Assembly (NCBI GenBank): GCA_040635515.1
Contig: JBEYHY010000005.1
Coordinates: forward strand, 186,001 to 250,000
Reading direction: 5' to 3'
Length of the DNA stretch: 64,000 nucleotides
From: Prauserella_A sp040635515
GTDB lineage: Bacteria; Actinomycetota; Actinomycetes; Mycobacteriales; Pseudonocardiaceae
Positions 1-9,271 of the stretch are shown one piece after another. A program made the position numbers and the translations under genes. The notes beneath the pieces are model-generated. The model worked only from the letters and a program-made list of their open reading frames with translations. It was not told the DNA's origin and did no database searches. Position 1 is the stretch's first letter, and every line of letters starts with the position of its first letter.

Positions 1-295
1 TGGTGTGGTCCCGCGCACTCGAACGTGTGCGCCGTAGTGCCTTCCCGACCTTCATCGGGCCGCCGCGGCCCGACACGGTGGCGAGCGTGGCATCAACATG
101 CGCTATGCCTGTGGGCGTGGAATCCAGGACAGCCAGGAAGTCGTCATCACCCACGATGAGCCGGCGAGTCAGTACGAGTTCCACGATCACGGCACCGGCC
201 ACCGCCCAGTCAAGCCCCGGCCGCATCCTGCCTGCTCCGGTCTCGCCATTCAGAGCGACCAGGACGAGCTCCTCCGCGACCGTCAATCCTGACAT
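1..295 (-). CDS. GPP34 (Golgi phosphoprotein 3-like) family protein, 3' end cut by window edge
   Basis: The reverse strand reads from an ATG at 295 to the window edge (98 codons). The N-terminus has the LTVAEELVLVAL opening of the GPP34/GOLPH3 family, followed by the usual G-x-G-R-M stretch and helices. A strong ribosome site (AAGGGGAGA) precedes the ATG. Bacterial GPP34 proteins are thought to bind anionic phospholipids at the membrane; actinomycetes carry many copies and their role is largely unknown. Only the first half is visible, so completeness cannot be judged. The family call rests on the N-terminal motif alone. Confidence 0.75.
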   Translation of the reverse strand, partial: MSGLTVAEELVLVALNGETGAGRMRPGLDWAVAGAVIVELVLTRRLIVGDDDFLAVLDSTPTGIAHVDATLATVSGRGGPMKVGKALRRTRSSARDHT

Positions 296-517
296 GACTC
301 TTCTCCCCTTGTTTCATCAGCCGGGCCCGCTCGCCAGGACCGTCGAGTGCCAACAAATACGGCGTATAAATATCGCCAGAACAGTGTAGCCAGAATGCTC
401 AGAACCGTTACCCCACAAGGATAATTAGGCAAATAAGTGTATTATCCCAGGAGAAGTCAAAACTAGTACACTTCACCGAAGCGAAGACCCCGAAACAAGG
501 CATCATCAGGAGGCCCC

Positions 518-1492
518 ATGTCATCCGTGGCATGCCCGGCCCCGCCGTACTTGCGGATCGCCGCGGAGATCAGGACGAGAATCCATTCTGGTGATCTCCT
601 GCCAGGCGAGCGACTGCCGTCCATCCGGAAGATCGCCCAGCGTTGGGGCGTCGCGACCGCGACGGCGACAAAGGTCGTCGCCGTCCTCCACGAGGAAGGT
701 CTTGTCGAAACCAAGGTCGGCTCGGGCACGGTCGTCAGCGCGCGACCGAGCCCGCGGCAAGTACCAGAGCCCGGGACCGCAACGACACGGCGGCCGCGAT
801 CCCGGATGGACACCTCGGGGAACCCGGTGGGCCGGGATCGGGTACTCCGAACCGCCATCGCGATCGCCGACACCGAGGGACTCGACGCCGTGTCGATGCG
901 CAGGGTCGCCGCCGAACTGGATGTCAGTCCCATGTCACTGTATCGGTACGTCAAGAACAAGGACGAACTCGTGAATCGGATGGCCGATGAGGTTTTCGGC
1001 GAGCTGGAGCCGCCGACTCCCGACGAGGCGGGCTGGCGGGCCAAGCTCGAACTGATCTCTCGCGGGCAGTGGGCCATGTGCAGGCGGCACCTCTGGCTGC
1101 CGAGGGCCGTCTCGTTCACCCGCCCCTCGTTCGCACCCAACATGATGGCGCATACCGAATGGACGCTGCGCGCCCTCGACGGGCTCGGACTGTCCATATC
1201 GACGCGGATGCACGAAGCGATCTGCCTGCACTCCTTGGTCGCCACGGTCGCACTGTCCATGTCGGACGAATTCGAGGCCGAGCAGGAGACTGGCATGACT
1301 CTCGCTCTGTGGTTGATGACACAACGGGCCCGGACCGAGGAGCTATTCGCCGAAGGACGGTTTCCCTTGCTGACACAAGCACACGAGGACACAGTTCCTG
1401 ACTTGGACGCACTCTTCGAGTACAGCCTCGCGCGCCATCTTGACGGTTTCGCCGCACTCGTACGTGCGCACTCCCCGCCAGACCACACCTGA
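518..1492 (+). CDS. Transcriptional regulator with fused GntR-type and TetR-type DNA-binding domains
   Basis: This 324-residue protein carries two DNA-binding heads. Residues about 10-75 form a GntR winged helix (RIHSGDLLPGERLPSIRKIA, then VLHEEGLVETKVGSGTVV). Residues about 108-155 form a TetR helix-turn-helix (MRRVAAELDVSPMSLYRYVK), followed by an all-helical ligand-binding region of the TetR_C type. AGGAGG precedes the ATG by five bases. The gene stands alone; the neighbours face the other way. The ligand and targets are unknown. The upstream region is AT-rich and holds an AACTAGTAC element (461-469) that recurs at 1836-1844 and may be an operator half. The two-domain reading is secure; the function beyond regulation is not. 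Confidence 0.85.
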   Translation: MSSVACPAPPYLRIAAEIRTRIHSGDLLPGERLPSIRKIAQRWGVATATATKVVAVLHEEGLVETKVGSGTVVSARPSPRQVPEPGTATTRRPRSRMDTSGNPVGRDRVLRTAIAIADTEGLDAVSMRRVAAELDVSPMSLYRYVKNKDELVNRMADEVFGELEPPTPDEAGWRAKLELISRGQWAMCRRHLWLPRAVSFTRPSFAPNMMAHTEWTLRALDGLGLSISTRMHEAICLHSLVATVALSMSDEFEAEQETGMTLALWLMTQRARTEELFAEGRFPLLTQAHEDTVPDLDALFEYSLARHLDGFAALVRAHSPPDHT

Positions 1493-1875
1493 GACTCCCC
1501 TGACGCAACACTGTCATCCGCTCGGTTCGCCACCGACGACACCGGCCTTCGTTTCTCCGCGTGCGAGGTAGCCCGGCAATGTCCACGTGGCACGCAACCG
1601 GCCCCTTGTCCACGGAGGAATCGCGCACCTCCTTTTTCCCCGACACCACTACCTTCTCCCGTCCGTCCTGCCAAAGGCACAGGCACATTCGCATGGATTT
1701 CGGTTACCACACCGAGAACACCGACTTACCTCCGCCACGTTGAGTTCGAGGCGAGTCCGGTTTCTCACCGGAGCAACGGGAATCGAAAACCGCCTGGCAA
1801 AAGAAGCGAAAGGTCACTAGCACAATGGGGAAATGAACTAGTACGGCGAACAAACGCGTCGGCCACCTCGCGCGA
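1493..1875. other. 383-bp intergenic stretch between convergent genes
   Basis: The regulator ends at 1492 and the membrane-protein gene on the opposite strand ends at 1876. No reading frame here has coding character or a convincing ribosome site. An AACTAGTAC copy lies at 1836-1844 with a related CACTAGCAC at 1813-1821. I see no clear terminator hairpin. Confidence 0.5.
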
Positions 1876-2886
1876 TTACCTCCGGACATGGCTCAGCGTG
1901 CCGGCTCGCCGTGCGACGTGCTTGGCGAGCATCTTCAGCAACACCACCTGCACGACGATCAGCAGCGAGCCGACAATGGCAGCGGTCACCGAACCGGGGA
2001 CCATGAATGCGGTGTGTGAAACGAGAATGCCACCGATGAGCCAGATTCGACGCCGGTCGTCCCAATCGGCCGCTGTTCGCCAGCGCAGCACCAACAATCC
2101 GAAAGGGACTGCGGCGAGGGCTGCGATGATCAACCGCGAAGGGGCAGGCATCAGGTCACCGAACAGCAGGTAGTCCCCGAAACCCAGTGGAAGCAGTGTC
2201 GTCAGGAATGCCATGGTCAAGTACATGGACACGAATCCGACGACTCCCGGTCTCGGCGCGGTCCGGCCCGGTTGCCGGTATTCAGGACGACGGTGCCGAG
2301 GAAGCACCGCCAGCGCGATCAGGGCAAGCACGACAATGGCCGCGACGAAAACCGCCGTCCACCCCCAGGGCGTCTGATACCCGGGATCCTCGTTGGCGGA
2401 AATGATGTATCGCAGGCCGAATACACCCACGATCGCCAGCGCCCCGACGCCCACGAAACCGCCCCTCCCCAAATACGGCCGCGCCTTGCGGTCCGGAAAG
2501 AGCAGGTTGGCGAGCGCGATGGGGACAAGGACGCTGAGAACCACGTGGACCCCGATCTGGGATTCCCAGTAGCTCCAGTTCACCCCGAGCGATCGCAGGC
2601 CCCATTCCCCCGAGCCGTACATCCGAGGACTGGTGAGCGCTTGCAAGCCCAGGCCGTCCTCGGCGAGCTGGTAAGCGAACCCCAGCAGCACGAGGCTCGG
2701 CCAGCCACCGCCGACTCGCACGACCGCTTCCCGGATTAGCAGGACACCGGCGCCGTACATCACCATCAGCAAGGGCAGGAGCAGCCAGGTGAACGGCACC
2801 GCCACCGCCGTGAACGTCAGCTCCGCGCACACCGTCGTCAGCAGGGCGAGCACCCAGGCCGGGCGCCAATCTCCGTGTTTCTTCAT
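1876..2886 (-). CDS. Polytopic integral membrane protein, unknown function
   Basis: I do not recognise the family. The product (336 residues from the ATG at 2886) starts MKKHGDWRPAW and has about eight to ten hydrophobic spans with short loops, so it sits in the cytoplasmic membrane. The start at 2886 is preferred to an ATG at 2904 because GGGAGAG lies nine bases before it. The upstream flavoprotein gene ends 62 bases away on the same strand, so the two are probably one operon under the inverted-repeat operator at 4401-4432. This context suggests export of, or tolerance to, whatever the flavoprotein acts on; that is inference. Confidence 0.75.
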   Translation of the reverse strand: MKKHGDWRPAWVLALLTTVCAELTFTAVAVPFTWLLLPLLMVMYGAGVLLIREAVVRVGGGWPSLVLLGFAYQLAEDGLGLQALTSPRMYGSGEWGLRSLGVNWSYWESQIGVHVVLSVLVPIALANLLFPDRKARPYLGRGGFVGVGALAIVGVFGLRYIISANEDPGYQTPWGWTAVFVAAIVVLALIALAVLPRHRRPEYRQPGRTAPRPGVVGFVSMYLTMAFLTTLLPLGFGDYLLFGDLMPAPSRLIIAALAAVPFGLLVLRWRTAADWDDRRRIWLIGGILVSHTAFMVPGSVTAAIVGSLLIVVQVVLLKMLAKHVARRAGTLSHVRR

Positions 2887-2948
2887 CAGACCGAGCTCTC
2901 CCATCTCGTTCGAATCGTGCTTTTATCGCCACGCGGCGGTCCGCGGGA

Positions 2949-4352
2949 TTACCGCGCACCGTCGTGCGCGGCCAGAAGTTCCTCGAGTCGTGCGTTCTGT
3001 TGCCTTGCCATCGCCAAGGCCTGCCGCTCGAAGGCGGCTCGTGCGGCCGGGTCGTCCGGTATCGGCGGCGCGATGTTCGGTTGCAGTCGGGAGGTGCGCA
3101 ACCATTCACCGATATCCTCGTTGCCCGACCAGCGCAGTTGTTCCAGATTGCCGGATATCGCGAACCGCAACCAGTCCGCGTCGGTCTTGGGATTCGGGGT
3201 GACAGGGCACAGTTCGTTCTTCACCGCGTCATCCGGATACGTCACCTCGACGTGCGCGATGAGAGCCGCACTGAACACCGGTTGACACACACGGACCGAC
3301 TGCGGGGTGATCAGTCCATCTTGGAATACCGGAACGGCGGGAAGTTGCTTGGCCGCGTCGGCTGTGCAGTCCACATGCAGCGTGCGGTGAGAGGTCGGTA
3401 CGGTGCCACCGTCGAGTTCGATGTCTCTATCGGTGATCCGCTTCACGCGGCCGAGGCGGACGACCCGCTCGATCCTGCGTAGCTGCTCCAGTTCGGCGCG
3501 CGAGACGGTCGCACACCGAAACGCCGTCGGCCGGTCGTCCCTGGAGATTCTCAGCAGGGCGCCGATCGCGTCGAGGCGTTCGAAGAGGTCGGGCACGGAT
3601 TCGGCGCCCATGATGGCTTCGTGTTTGGCGCCGTACTCTCGTGCGATGTCCTCGGGTTGACGCAGCGGAATCGGCTGCACGGTAGCCCTGTCGATGAGCC
3701 ACGGCGCGCGCGGCATGATCCAGGTCAGGCGCGCGGGCTCAACGCCCTGTTCCAGCAACCAGAGGCAGGTGTCAATCCCGGTTTTGCCGGCGCCGACGAC
3801 GACGTAGCGATCGTAAGGATCGCGAACGGCCGTCAGCGCGTTCGGTGACACCACGGGCACCCCGGCGGCAACCGGGAATTCCGGCGGTCGCATCGCAGGC
3901 ACGGTCACCCCTTGATAGGTGGTGTCCACGATCTTCCTTCGCACGCGCACCTGGTATTCCGCGCCGGAAGTCGTCAGGTGAAATCGGCCGTCGCCTTCGT
4001 ATTCGGCCATGGGAAAGTACGACACCCGTCCTGAAGGCAGGAACGTCCGGCGCATGACCTGGTCGAAGTAACCGCAGATCTCACTCGCGCTTGCCAGTTC
4101 GTAGTAGCCGGCGTTCCAGCCCGTTCGGTCGACCGTGTCATCGCCGAGGGGGCGAGAGTTCACGCCGTACATGACCGACGGCTGATGCAGCCGCACGTAG
4201 GGGTAGGCGAGAGTCCAGTGCCCACCGGGCTGGTGGTAGCGGTCAACCAGCACAACGGTCGCGTCCGATTCGGTCAGCAGTGTGTCCACGAAGGCCATCG
4301 CCGTCGCGCCCGCACCGATCACGAGGTAGTCGGTGTCGATCTTGGTCACCAT
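2949..4352 (-). CDS. NAD(P)/FAD-binding flavoprotein monooxygenase-like oxidoreductase
   Basis: The 467-residue product opens with a FAD-binding Rossmann motif (VIGAGATAMAFVDTLL, with Ala in place of the third Gly), then E/D-R-Y for the ribose, and a GGHW motif. A second dinucleotide motif (VVVGAGKTGIDTCLWLLE) sits near residue 205. This two-Rossmann layout fits flavin monooxygenase or pyridine-nucleotide oxidoreductase families. AGGAG precedes the ATG at 4352; a longer frame begins at 4406 but would run into the operator. The gene is divergent from a TetR regulator (4572), which probably represses it through the 14-bp inverted repeat between them. The substrate is unknown. Confidence 0.75.
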   Translation of the reverse strand: MVTKIDTDYLVIGAGATAMAFVDTLLTESDATVVLVDRYHQPGGHWTLAYPYVRLHQPSVMYGVNSRPLGDDTVDRTGWNAGYYELASASEICGYFDQVMRRTFLPSGRVSYFPMAEYEGDGRFHLTTSGAEYQVRVRRKIVDTTYQGVTVPAMRPPEFPVAAGVPVVSPNALTAVRDPYDRYVVVGAGKTGIDTCLWLLEQGVEPARLTWIMPRAPWLIDRATVQPIPLRQPEDIAREYGAKHEAIMGAESVPDLFERLDAIGALLRISRDDRPTAFRCATVSRAELEQLRRIERVVRLGRVKRITDRDIELDGGTVPTSHRTLHVDCTADAAKQLPAVPVFQDGLITPQSVRVCQPVFSAALIAHVEVTYPDDAVKNELCPVTPNPKTDADWLRFAISGNLEQLRWSGNEDIGEWLRTSRLQPNIAPPIPDDPAARAAFERQALAMARQQNARLEELLAAHDGAR

Positions 4353-4400
4353 CACGTGCTCCTGTCCTGTTCGCGGCCCGCGCCGCCGCAGACCGCTGGA

Positions 4401-4432
4401 TCTCATCTTGAGAGTTCTCTCTCAAGATGAGA
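4401..4432. promoter_or_regulatory. Perfect 14-bp inverted repeat, putative TetR operator
   Basis: TCTCATCTTGAGAG (4401-4414) and its exact complement CTCTCAAGATGAGA (4419-4432) are separated by TTCT. The repeat lies between the divergent flavoprotein gene (start 4352) and the TetR gene (start about 4572), where an autoregulating repressor would bind. A TATAGT-like -10 box for the rightward promoter follows at about 4441-4446. Confidence 0.8.
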
Positions 4433-4571
4433 GTAAACTACTATAGTGAGAGGTGGCCACCATAATCTGGGCGGAGGTTCCGCAAGTCGTCGCAGGTCAG
4501 CGGCCGCCTGAGGACGCTCACGTACGATGATCGCGGTGGCCGAGGTTGCCGGTTGAGGAGTGATTCGCGAC

Positions 4572-5198
4572 GTGGAGATGAGTGCACTGTCCGAGAACGG
4601 AGCGTCTGGCAGCCCGTGGGAACGCAAACGGGCAAGGACAAGACAAACCATCCAGCGGCACGCGCTGCGTTTGTTCGAAGAGCAGGGCTACCACGCGACA
4701 ACGGTCGAACAAGTGGCCGCGGCCGCCGATCTCGCTCCGAGTACTGTCTTCCGCTACTTCCCCACCAAGCACGATCTGGTCGTGCTCGACGACGAGCTCA
4801 TCATGATCAGGCCGTTCATCGCGGCCTTTCAGGAACAACCGCCGGAACTGGGTGTCCTCGCCGCACTGCACAACGCCGTACGCACAGCTTTCGACGACAC
4901 CGGGGCCAGTCGTCAGGACCACGTGGACATGCAGGACAGGGCCCGCCTCGTGGTGACCATTCCCGAGGTGTGGGCCGCGAACATGAACAGCCTCGCCACC
5001 AGCATGCGGGTGATGTCGGAACTATTCGCCGAACGAGCGGGACGCGACTCCACGGACCCGGAAATCCGCGGTGTCACCAGAATGCTCTGCGGATCGATGA
5101 CGATGGCGTGGCTCGGTGCCGGTAGCGGCGGCGAGCTCGATCTGCCGGCCATCCTGGAGGAAACCGTCGCCCGCCTCCGGACCGGGTTCGACCTCTGA
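4572..5198 (+). CDS. TetR family transcriptional regulator
   Basis: The product has a classic TetR head: RQTIQRHALRLFEEQGYHATTVEQVAAAADLAPSTVFRYFPTKHDL covers helices 1-4 with the recognition helix at PSTVFRYF. The C-terminal 140 residues are helical and resemble TetR_C domains of actinomycetes. The GTG at 4572 is 11 bases after GAGGAG; an ATG at 4578 and a GTG at 4560 are alternatives, the last leaving no room for a ribosome site. It is divergent from the flavoprotein/membrane-protein operon, which it probably represses along with itself. The ligand is unknown. Confidence 0.85.
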   Translation: MEMSALSENGASGSPWERKRARTRQTIQRHALRLFEEQGYHATTVEQVAAAADLAPSTVFRYFPTKHDLVVLDDELIMIRPFIAAFQEQPPELGVLAALHNAVRTAFDDTGASRQDHVDMQDRARLVVTIPEVWAANMNSLATSMRVMSELFAERAGRDSTDPEIRGVTRMLCGSMTMAWLGAGSGGELDLPAILEETVARLRTGFDL

Positions 5199-5786
5199 GC
5201 GCTCACCGCGCCGGCGATCTCCTACCTTTCGTTCTCCGCCGGGACCAGCGCCGACTCGGCTTGTTGTGGACGATGTCGACTTATTTCGTGGAACCCGGGA
5301 TTTGCTCAGCCCGACGGACGACTGACAACGACTGGACAGGACTGGCACGACGTTTGGCCGACGTATCACAGCTGCCGCGAGACACCACACGCGCCGCAGA
5401 CCTAAACGCCCGCTGCCCACCGATCACCGCGCACACCGCGCCGAACCGTTGCATCTGGTCGCAATCGCCCCCTTGAACATGATCGACGCAAGGCTCGGCC
5501 GCGGCGTTATCCTCGTCGCTTGCCACCAACATTTCGCACTGGTGTCGCGTCGTACGCGACAACGTTCGTCTCACTCGCTGCCCCACGGCAGGTGTGGTCG
5601 AGACTTATGGTGAGGTGGCCGGTCTGGCATGCCTGGCGTTCCTTGACGTGAACTCATCGCCAGACGAGATGTCAGCCCGAAACGACCAGCCCACCAGACA
5701 CAACAGGTGTGACAGCCCCATGAATCGCACCTCGGATTCGTACAATCGAGCGCCAACGGCCTGTTGCTCTACAACCACAACTCGCC
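5199..5786. other. 588-bp stretch without a supportable gene
   Basis: Short open frames occur on both strands, but none has a convincing ribosome site or a recognisable domain. The stretch leads into the broken recombinase at 5787 and probably belongs to the same decayed mobile DNA. Confidence 0.4.
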
Positions 5787-6463
5787 TCAAAAGATCAACA
5801 GCAGCGCGGCCACGGTTTCATCGAGGTTGGCCCGATGGAAAAGCCGCCCGATCCAACCGTTGATCGCCTCCACCACGGCGTCCTCGCGCACGTTCACCGT
5901 CTTCGGGTGGTCAGCCAGCTTGGCCGAACCTGGCGCGAGGGTGCGCGCGTGCACCGGTAGTAGGCGCCCTTACGGATGGTGGCTCCCTGCATACGACGGT
6001 GACACACCCCGCATCGGATGCGCCCACGCAGCAAGTACGACCGAGCAGTACTGCGCCCGCCACGGTCAGCCTTGCTGGCCGTGGCGAGACCACCCGCACC
6101 CTTCGACCGGCGAAGCAACTGAACCTGGGTGAACTCCTCAACCGAAACGATCGCGGGGTGCGCCTGGTGCCGGGACCGCACAATGCGATCCCGCGTCGAC
6201 CGGCTGAGCCTCACCACGCGCCCGGCCGCCACGTCATCCGGGGGGGGGTCCAGCAACGTCTCGTGCTTCGTCCAGCGACCGAAAACCGCATAGCCCGTGT
6301 AGCGCGGGTTCTCCAGAATCGAGCGCACCGTGCTCCCCTGCCGGCCGTCCGCCAACCGGTGCCGATTCTGTTCCGGGCGCTTCGCCGACGGGTACGGGAT
6401 GCCGTCGCGACGTCGTATCGTCACCGGGTGCCGATGCGGACAGTTTCCCGTGTACTGACCCAT
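5787..6463 (-). pseudogene. Large serine recombinase remnant (C-terminal recombinase and zinc beta-ribbon part), frameshifted
   Basis: The reverse strand encodes the C-terminal half of an actinobacterial large serine recombinase: a region ending ILENPRYTGYAVFGRW, then a zinc beta-ribbon with two CxxC-like pairs (RCGVCHRRMQG and YYRC). The frame breaks just after YYRC, near 5955. The family sequence resumes one frame over as ARTLAPGSAKLADHPKTVN and runs to a stop at 5787. The catalytic N-terminal resolvase domain is missing. A run of nine G at 6240-6248 adds Pro codons where homologues read DPDDVAAG. This is a dead integrase from a lost mobile element. Confidence 0.85.
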
Positions 6464-6637
6464 TGTGGTGTCGCACCCATGATCGCTGAGTGGCGTCACG
6501 GCGTCCGGTGCCATCGCTGGCAACTCGGCTCCCCCACTCGACGAGCACACCGTCGAGAACGCCACGGAGCAATTACTGGTGCCGAAGTCGTAGCCGGGAG
6601 TAAAGTTCGTCCCTTCGCGATCGACGAAGGGATCATC

Positions 6638-7225
6638 GTGACCCACGATGTGCCGAACGGCCCCCAGCCCACGACACCGAATGGCCCTCGGACAAAAATC
6701 GTCCTCGCCGCCCTGATCATCGCCGTCGCCGCGGCGGTCCTGGTCGGGGTGCTGGCCATGAACTCGGGATCGGACGACCAACCCGCCACGCCGCCGGGAG
6801 GCGGGGCGCTCGCCGAGAACGAAACCACCCAGAACTTCTTCTTCATGGCCCACGGCGATGAATCGTTCGCCAGACTCGACATGGTTGTGGGGCCGCAGGG
6901 GCAGATCAGCGGAACGCATGTCTTCGTCCGATTCGGGGACGACGGTGATCCATATACCGTGGAAGAACAGTTCGGCGGCACCTTCACCGACGGCGCCTTC
7001 GAGCTCACCGGCCTGAGCGACACCCGCTCCGCTTACCTCGGGACACTGGAGAACGGCACACTCACCCTGAACGGCACGTTCGGCGTGTCGTCCAAGGAGT
7101 GGGAGCAGATCTCCGCAGCGGACGCGGAAGAAGCCGCGGCCGAATTCGACCAGAAGGTCGGCGAGTTCACCCCGGAGCCATTCGAGTGTGAGGACGAGGG
7201 CCGCTTCGGGTGCGGCGAAAACTGA
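6638..7225 (+). CDS. Membrane-anchored extracytoplasmic protein, unknown function
   Basis: I do not recognise the family. The 195-residue product has a short cytoplasmic N-terminus, one hydrophobic span (IVLAALIIAVAAAVLVGVLA), and an acidic extracellular domain of about 150 residues. That domain has alternating strands (LDMVVGPQGQISGTHVFVRF; GTLENGTLTLNGTFGV) that suggest a small beta-rich fold. The last residues contain two Cys (FECEDEGRFGCGEN), possibly a disulfide. The GTG at 6638 has AAGG eight bases upstream; an open frame extends further back but overlaps the recombinase remnant antisense. It stands alone among decayed DNA. Confidence 0.7.
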   Translation: MTHDVPNGPQPTTPNGPRTKIVLAALIIAVAAAVLVGVLAMNSGSDDQPATPPGGGALAENETTQNFFFMAHGDESFARLDMVVGPQGQISGTHVFVRFGDDGDPYTVEEQFGGTFTDGAFELTGLSDTRSAYLGTLENGTLTLNGTFGVSSKEWEQISAADAEEAAAEFDQKVGEFTPEPFECEDEGRFGCGEN

Positions 7226-7672
7226 CGCCGCCGCGCCGAAAACGAGAAACCACCACAACCACACCGCAATCGGCGCCCCGACCCCGATCAGCCGAAAGAC
7301 CAACCTGCTTGAACGTCCCCAGAAACCACAGCACGCCACGCTTCGGAGGGCTACATCAATCAGTCGGCTCCGGATTCGCGAGCTGGATCAACTCATTCCC
7401 GCCATTCCGGCTGGTAAACCAGCCGCGGCCAGATGGAAGACGTTCTGGTTTGCGATCTCAGTGATCAACCGGCCCGGGCACGCTCGTTGCGTACGCGACA
7501 GCACCCCGTTCTGCGACGGCCAGCATGCCCAAACCCCGCACCCGCGACGTCGCGATCCACCGCCGCTCCAGCAACGTCAAGTACCGGCGGGTGCCCACTT
7601 CCGGGAGTTGCTCGATCAGGTCAAGCGAACGGCGTGAGACGTTGTCGATCAGCCTGCCACGAGGACAGGGCC
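7226..7672. other. 447-bp stretch without a supportable gene
   Basis: Overlapping open frames are present on both strands, as expected at this GC content. None shows a recognisable domain or a good ribosome site. No repeats or strong hairpins stand out. Confidence 0.4.
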
Positions 7673-7855
7673 TTAGTGATGAAACGGCCGTCTCGGATGG
7701 GACGAACGCGTGCCCTCGCAGGCCCACTGGCATCCGCACAAGCCGAGCATGTCCGCTTCGGACGACAGCCGCAGAAGCTCGGTACGACACACTGGACATA
7801 AATGTCCACAAAGGATCCCAGGCGTGGGAGTCCAGGTACGCGAGTCATTTGTCAT
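7673..7855 (-). CDS. Possible small Cys-rich protein (second of a pair)
   Basis: A 60-residue frame starts with an ATG that overlaps the end of the preceding small frame (ATGACAAATGA), a layout typical of translational coupling. It contains CxxxCPVC and CGC clusters that could bind zinc. There is no strong ribosome site and the flanking DNA is decayed, so this could be chance. I assign no function. Confidence 0.25.
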   Translation of the reverse strand: MTNDSRTWTPTPGILCGHLCPVCRTELLRLSSEADMLGLCGCQWACEGTRSSHPRRPFHH

Positions 7856-7982
7856 CGCGTGCGCCGCAGCCCTTGCAGGCGGTCTCGCCTGGTTGACCTC
7901 GAAATAGTAGTCGACGCTGGCGATCGGGGGTGGTCGCCGGACAAGCCGAGCACCTCATGTTGTAGTCGTAGTCGAAGGTCAC
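7845..7982 (-). CDS. Possible small zinc-ribbon protein (first of a pair)
   Basis: From a GTG at 7982 (or an ATG at 7958) the frame encodes about 45 residues with two clean pairs, CSAC and CKGC, some 25 residues apart, as in zinc-ribbon mini-proteins. The ribosome site is weak (GAGAG). It overlaps the start of the next small frame by 11 bases. It could be a genuine mini-protein or a remnant. Confidence 0.3.
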   Translation of the reverse strand: MTFDYDYNMRCSACPATTPDRQRRLLFRGQPGETACKGCGARDDK

Positions 7983-8634
7983 GTTCTCTCGGCGAGGTCG
8001 CGCATGCCGCTTAGTTGCGAGCCGCTGATTCGACAACGCCACCCTGCCGTCATGTCGCAGTGTGAGTCCGCCTGGCCGGGCCGAACCAGGAAAGCCCCTG
8101 CTACTGACTGTGCGCTCGTCGAGCGATCAGGAGAAACGGTTGTTTGCGAGTTTCGGGGATCTGCGGCTGATTCAGAAGTTCGTAGGCAGTCGCAGGGTCC
8201 GTAGCGGTCGCTGGCGGCGGCACGACGCGAGTCCCATAGGAACACGCCCACAATCAGTCGGGCACCTAAGCTCGGTTGTTGCAACACAAAAAACCAGAGA
8301 GCGGGAAAGAACGGACGTCCGCGTGGCCTTCCCCGCTACCCATCATCGCAGGTCAACGAGATAGCCGTGCTGCTCAGGGCGCAGCTTGAGCGCGTTCCGA
8401 TGTCGGTGCCCGACCTGTGCGCATCATTCAGGGCAGAGCAGTTCGAGGGCAGAGACATCCCCAGTCACTCAACCGTCCAGAGAAGACTCAACGGCGCGGG
8501 CCTGGCCGGCCGCGCTCGCACTCGCGCGGGAACCGGGTCGGCCTGTCGCTCGGTCATCGCCACCGCCGCGCGTACCGCACGCGGAATCGGTCGGCAACGG
8601 GACGCCATCGTCGAACCCACGCAGGAACCACTGT
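7983..8634. other. 652-bp stretch without a supportable gene
   Basis: A forward frame around 8367-8520 reads like part of a regulator (VPMSVPDLCASFRAEQF), but the following sequence loses coding character and I cannot place it in a family. The stretch is probably degenerate. Confidence 0.35.
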
Positions 8635-8970
8635 TCAGGCGGCAAGCCCTTCGTTGATGGCGAGCTGGCACGCGGCGGCGATGCGGACGGTGAACCAGTC
8701 CATTCCGGTGTCGTGGACGCAGGCGAGAGGCAGGGCGTCGCCGGGGGCGTTGGTGCCGATGTAGTCCATGGCGCGGCCGAGCACGTGCAGATACACGGTG
8801 AGAGTGGAGCGATCCGGCGCGGCACCGGCTGAGGCGAGTTCGGCGCGGATCTCATCCTGGTGATGATCGAGCACAGCTGATCGCCAGGGATCGGCCGTCA
8901 TTGCCGCGATGGTGGCGCGGACCGGCCCGCTCACCCAGGTCTCGAGCGGTATCGGCGCGCCCACGCTCAT
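8635..8970 (-). CDS. Hypothetical protein, 111 residues
   Basis: I do not recognise the family. The product is a soluble, mostly helical protein (PVRATIAAMTADPWRSAVLD; LTVYLHVLGRAMDYIGTNA) ending LAINEGLAA. GAGAGGAG lies four bases before the ATG, the best evidence that it is real. No neighbour on the same strand lies close by. Its promoter region contains three tandem copies of TGCTCAAC (9022-9045). Confidence 0.6.
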   Translation of the reverse strand: MSVGAPIPLETWVSGPVRATIAAMTADPWRSAVLDHHQDEIRAELASAGAAPDRSTLTVYLHVLGRAMDYIGTNAPGDALPLACVHDTGMDWFTVRIAAACQLAINEGLAA

Positions 8971-9021
8971 GCACTCCTCTCGTCGCCCGGATGTCGACCA
9001 GCCTCGGGGCTGGCTGACATC

Positions 9022-9045
9022 TGCTCAACTGCTCAACTGCTCAAC
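9022..9045. repeat. Three tandem copies of TGCTCAAC
   Basis: The octamer occurs three times head to tail without mismatch, about 50 bases upstream of the small hypothetical gene that starts at 8970. It may be a slippage product or an iterated binding site. Confidence 0.8.
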
Positions 9046-9271
9046 GTGGTCGCCAGGTGAGGCATGGACCGCTGACCTGCAGTGCGCTGGTTCAGACATT
9101 CACTCACCAGCCGCCCAGTAAATCTATGTCGACGGGGGTAGACATTCAATGGCCGAGGGGTGTACTGTTCTTCTTGTTCGGAGAGAGATAACGTCAGATG
9201 GCGCGGGAGATGATGTAACTGCCCGCGAGAAGACAGGTAAGACCGCTATGCGGGATGGAGCCGATCGTGGA

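Noticed and set aside
6240..6248. A run of nine G as a possible phase-variation switch
   Set aside because: It lies inside a dead recombinase remnant, so switching would have no effect; it is more likely drift or error.
5894..7339. A 481-residue reverse open frame with a hydrophobic start
   Set aside because: Its first half is antisense to the membrane-anchored protein at 6638-7225; only the distal part is meaningful, as the recombinase remnant.
9022..9045. Tandem octamers as a CRISPR-like array
   Set aside because: There are no spacers and the units are contiguous; no cas genes are present in the window.
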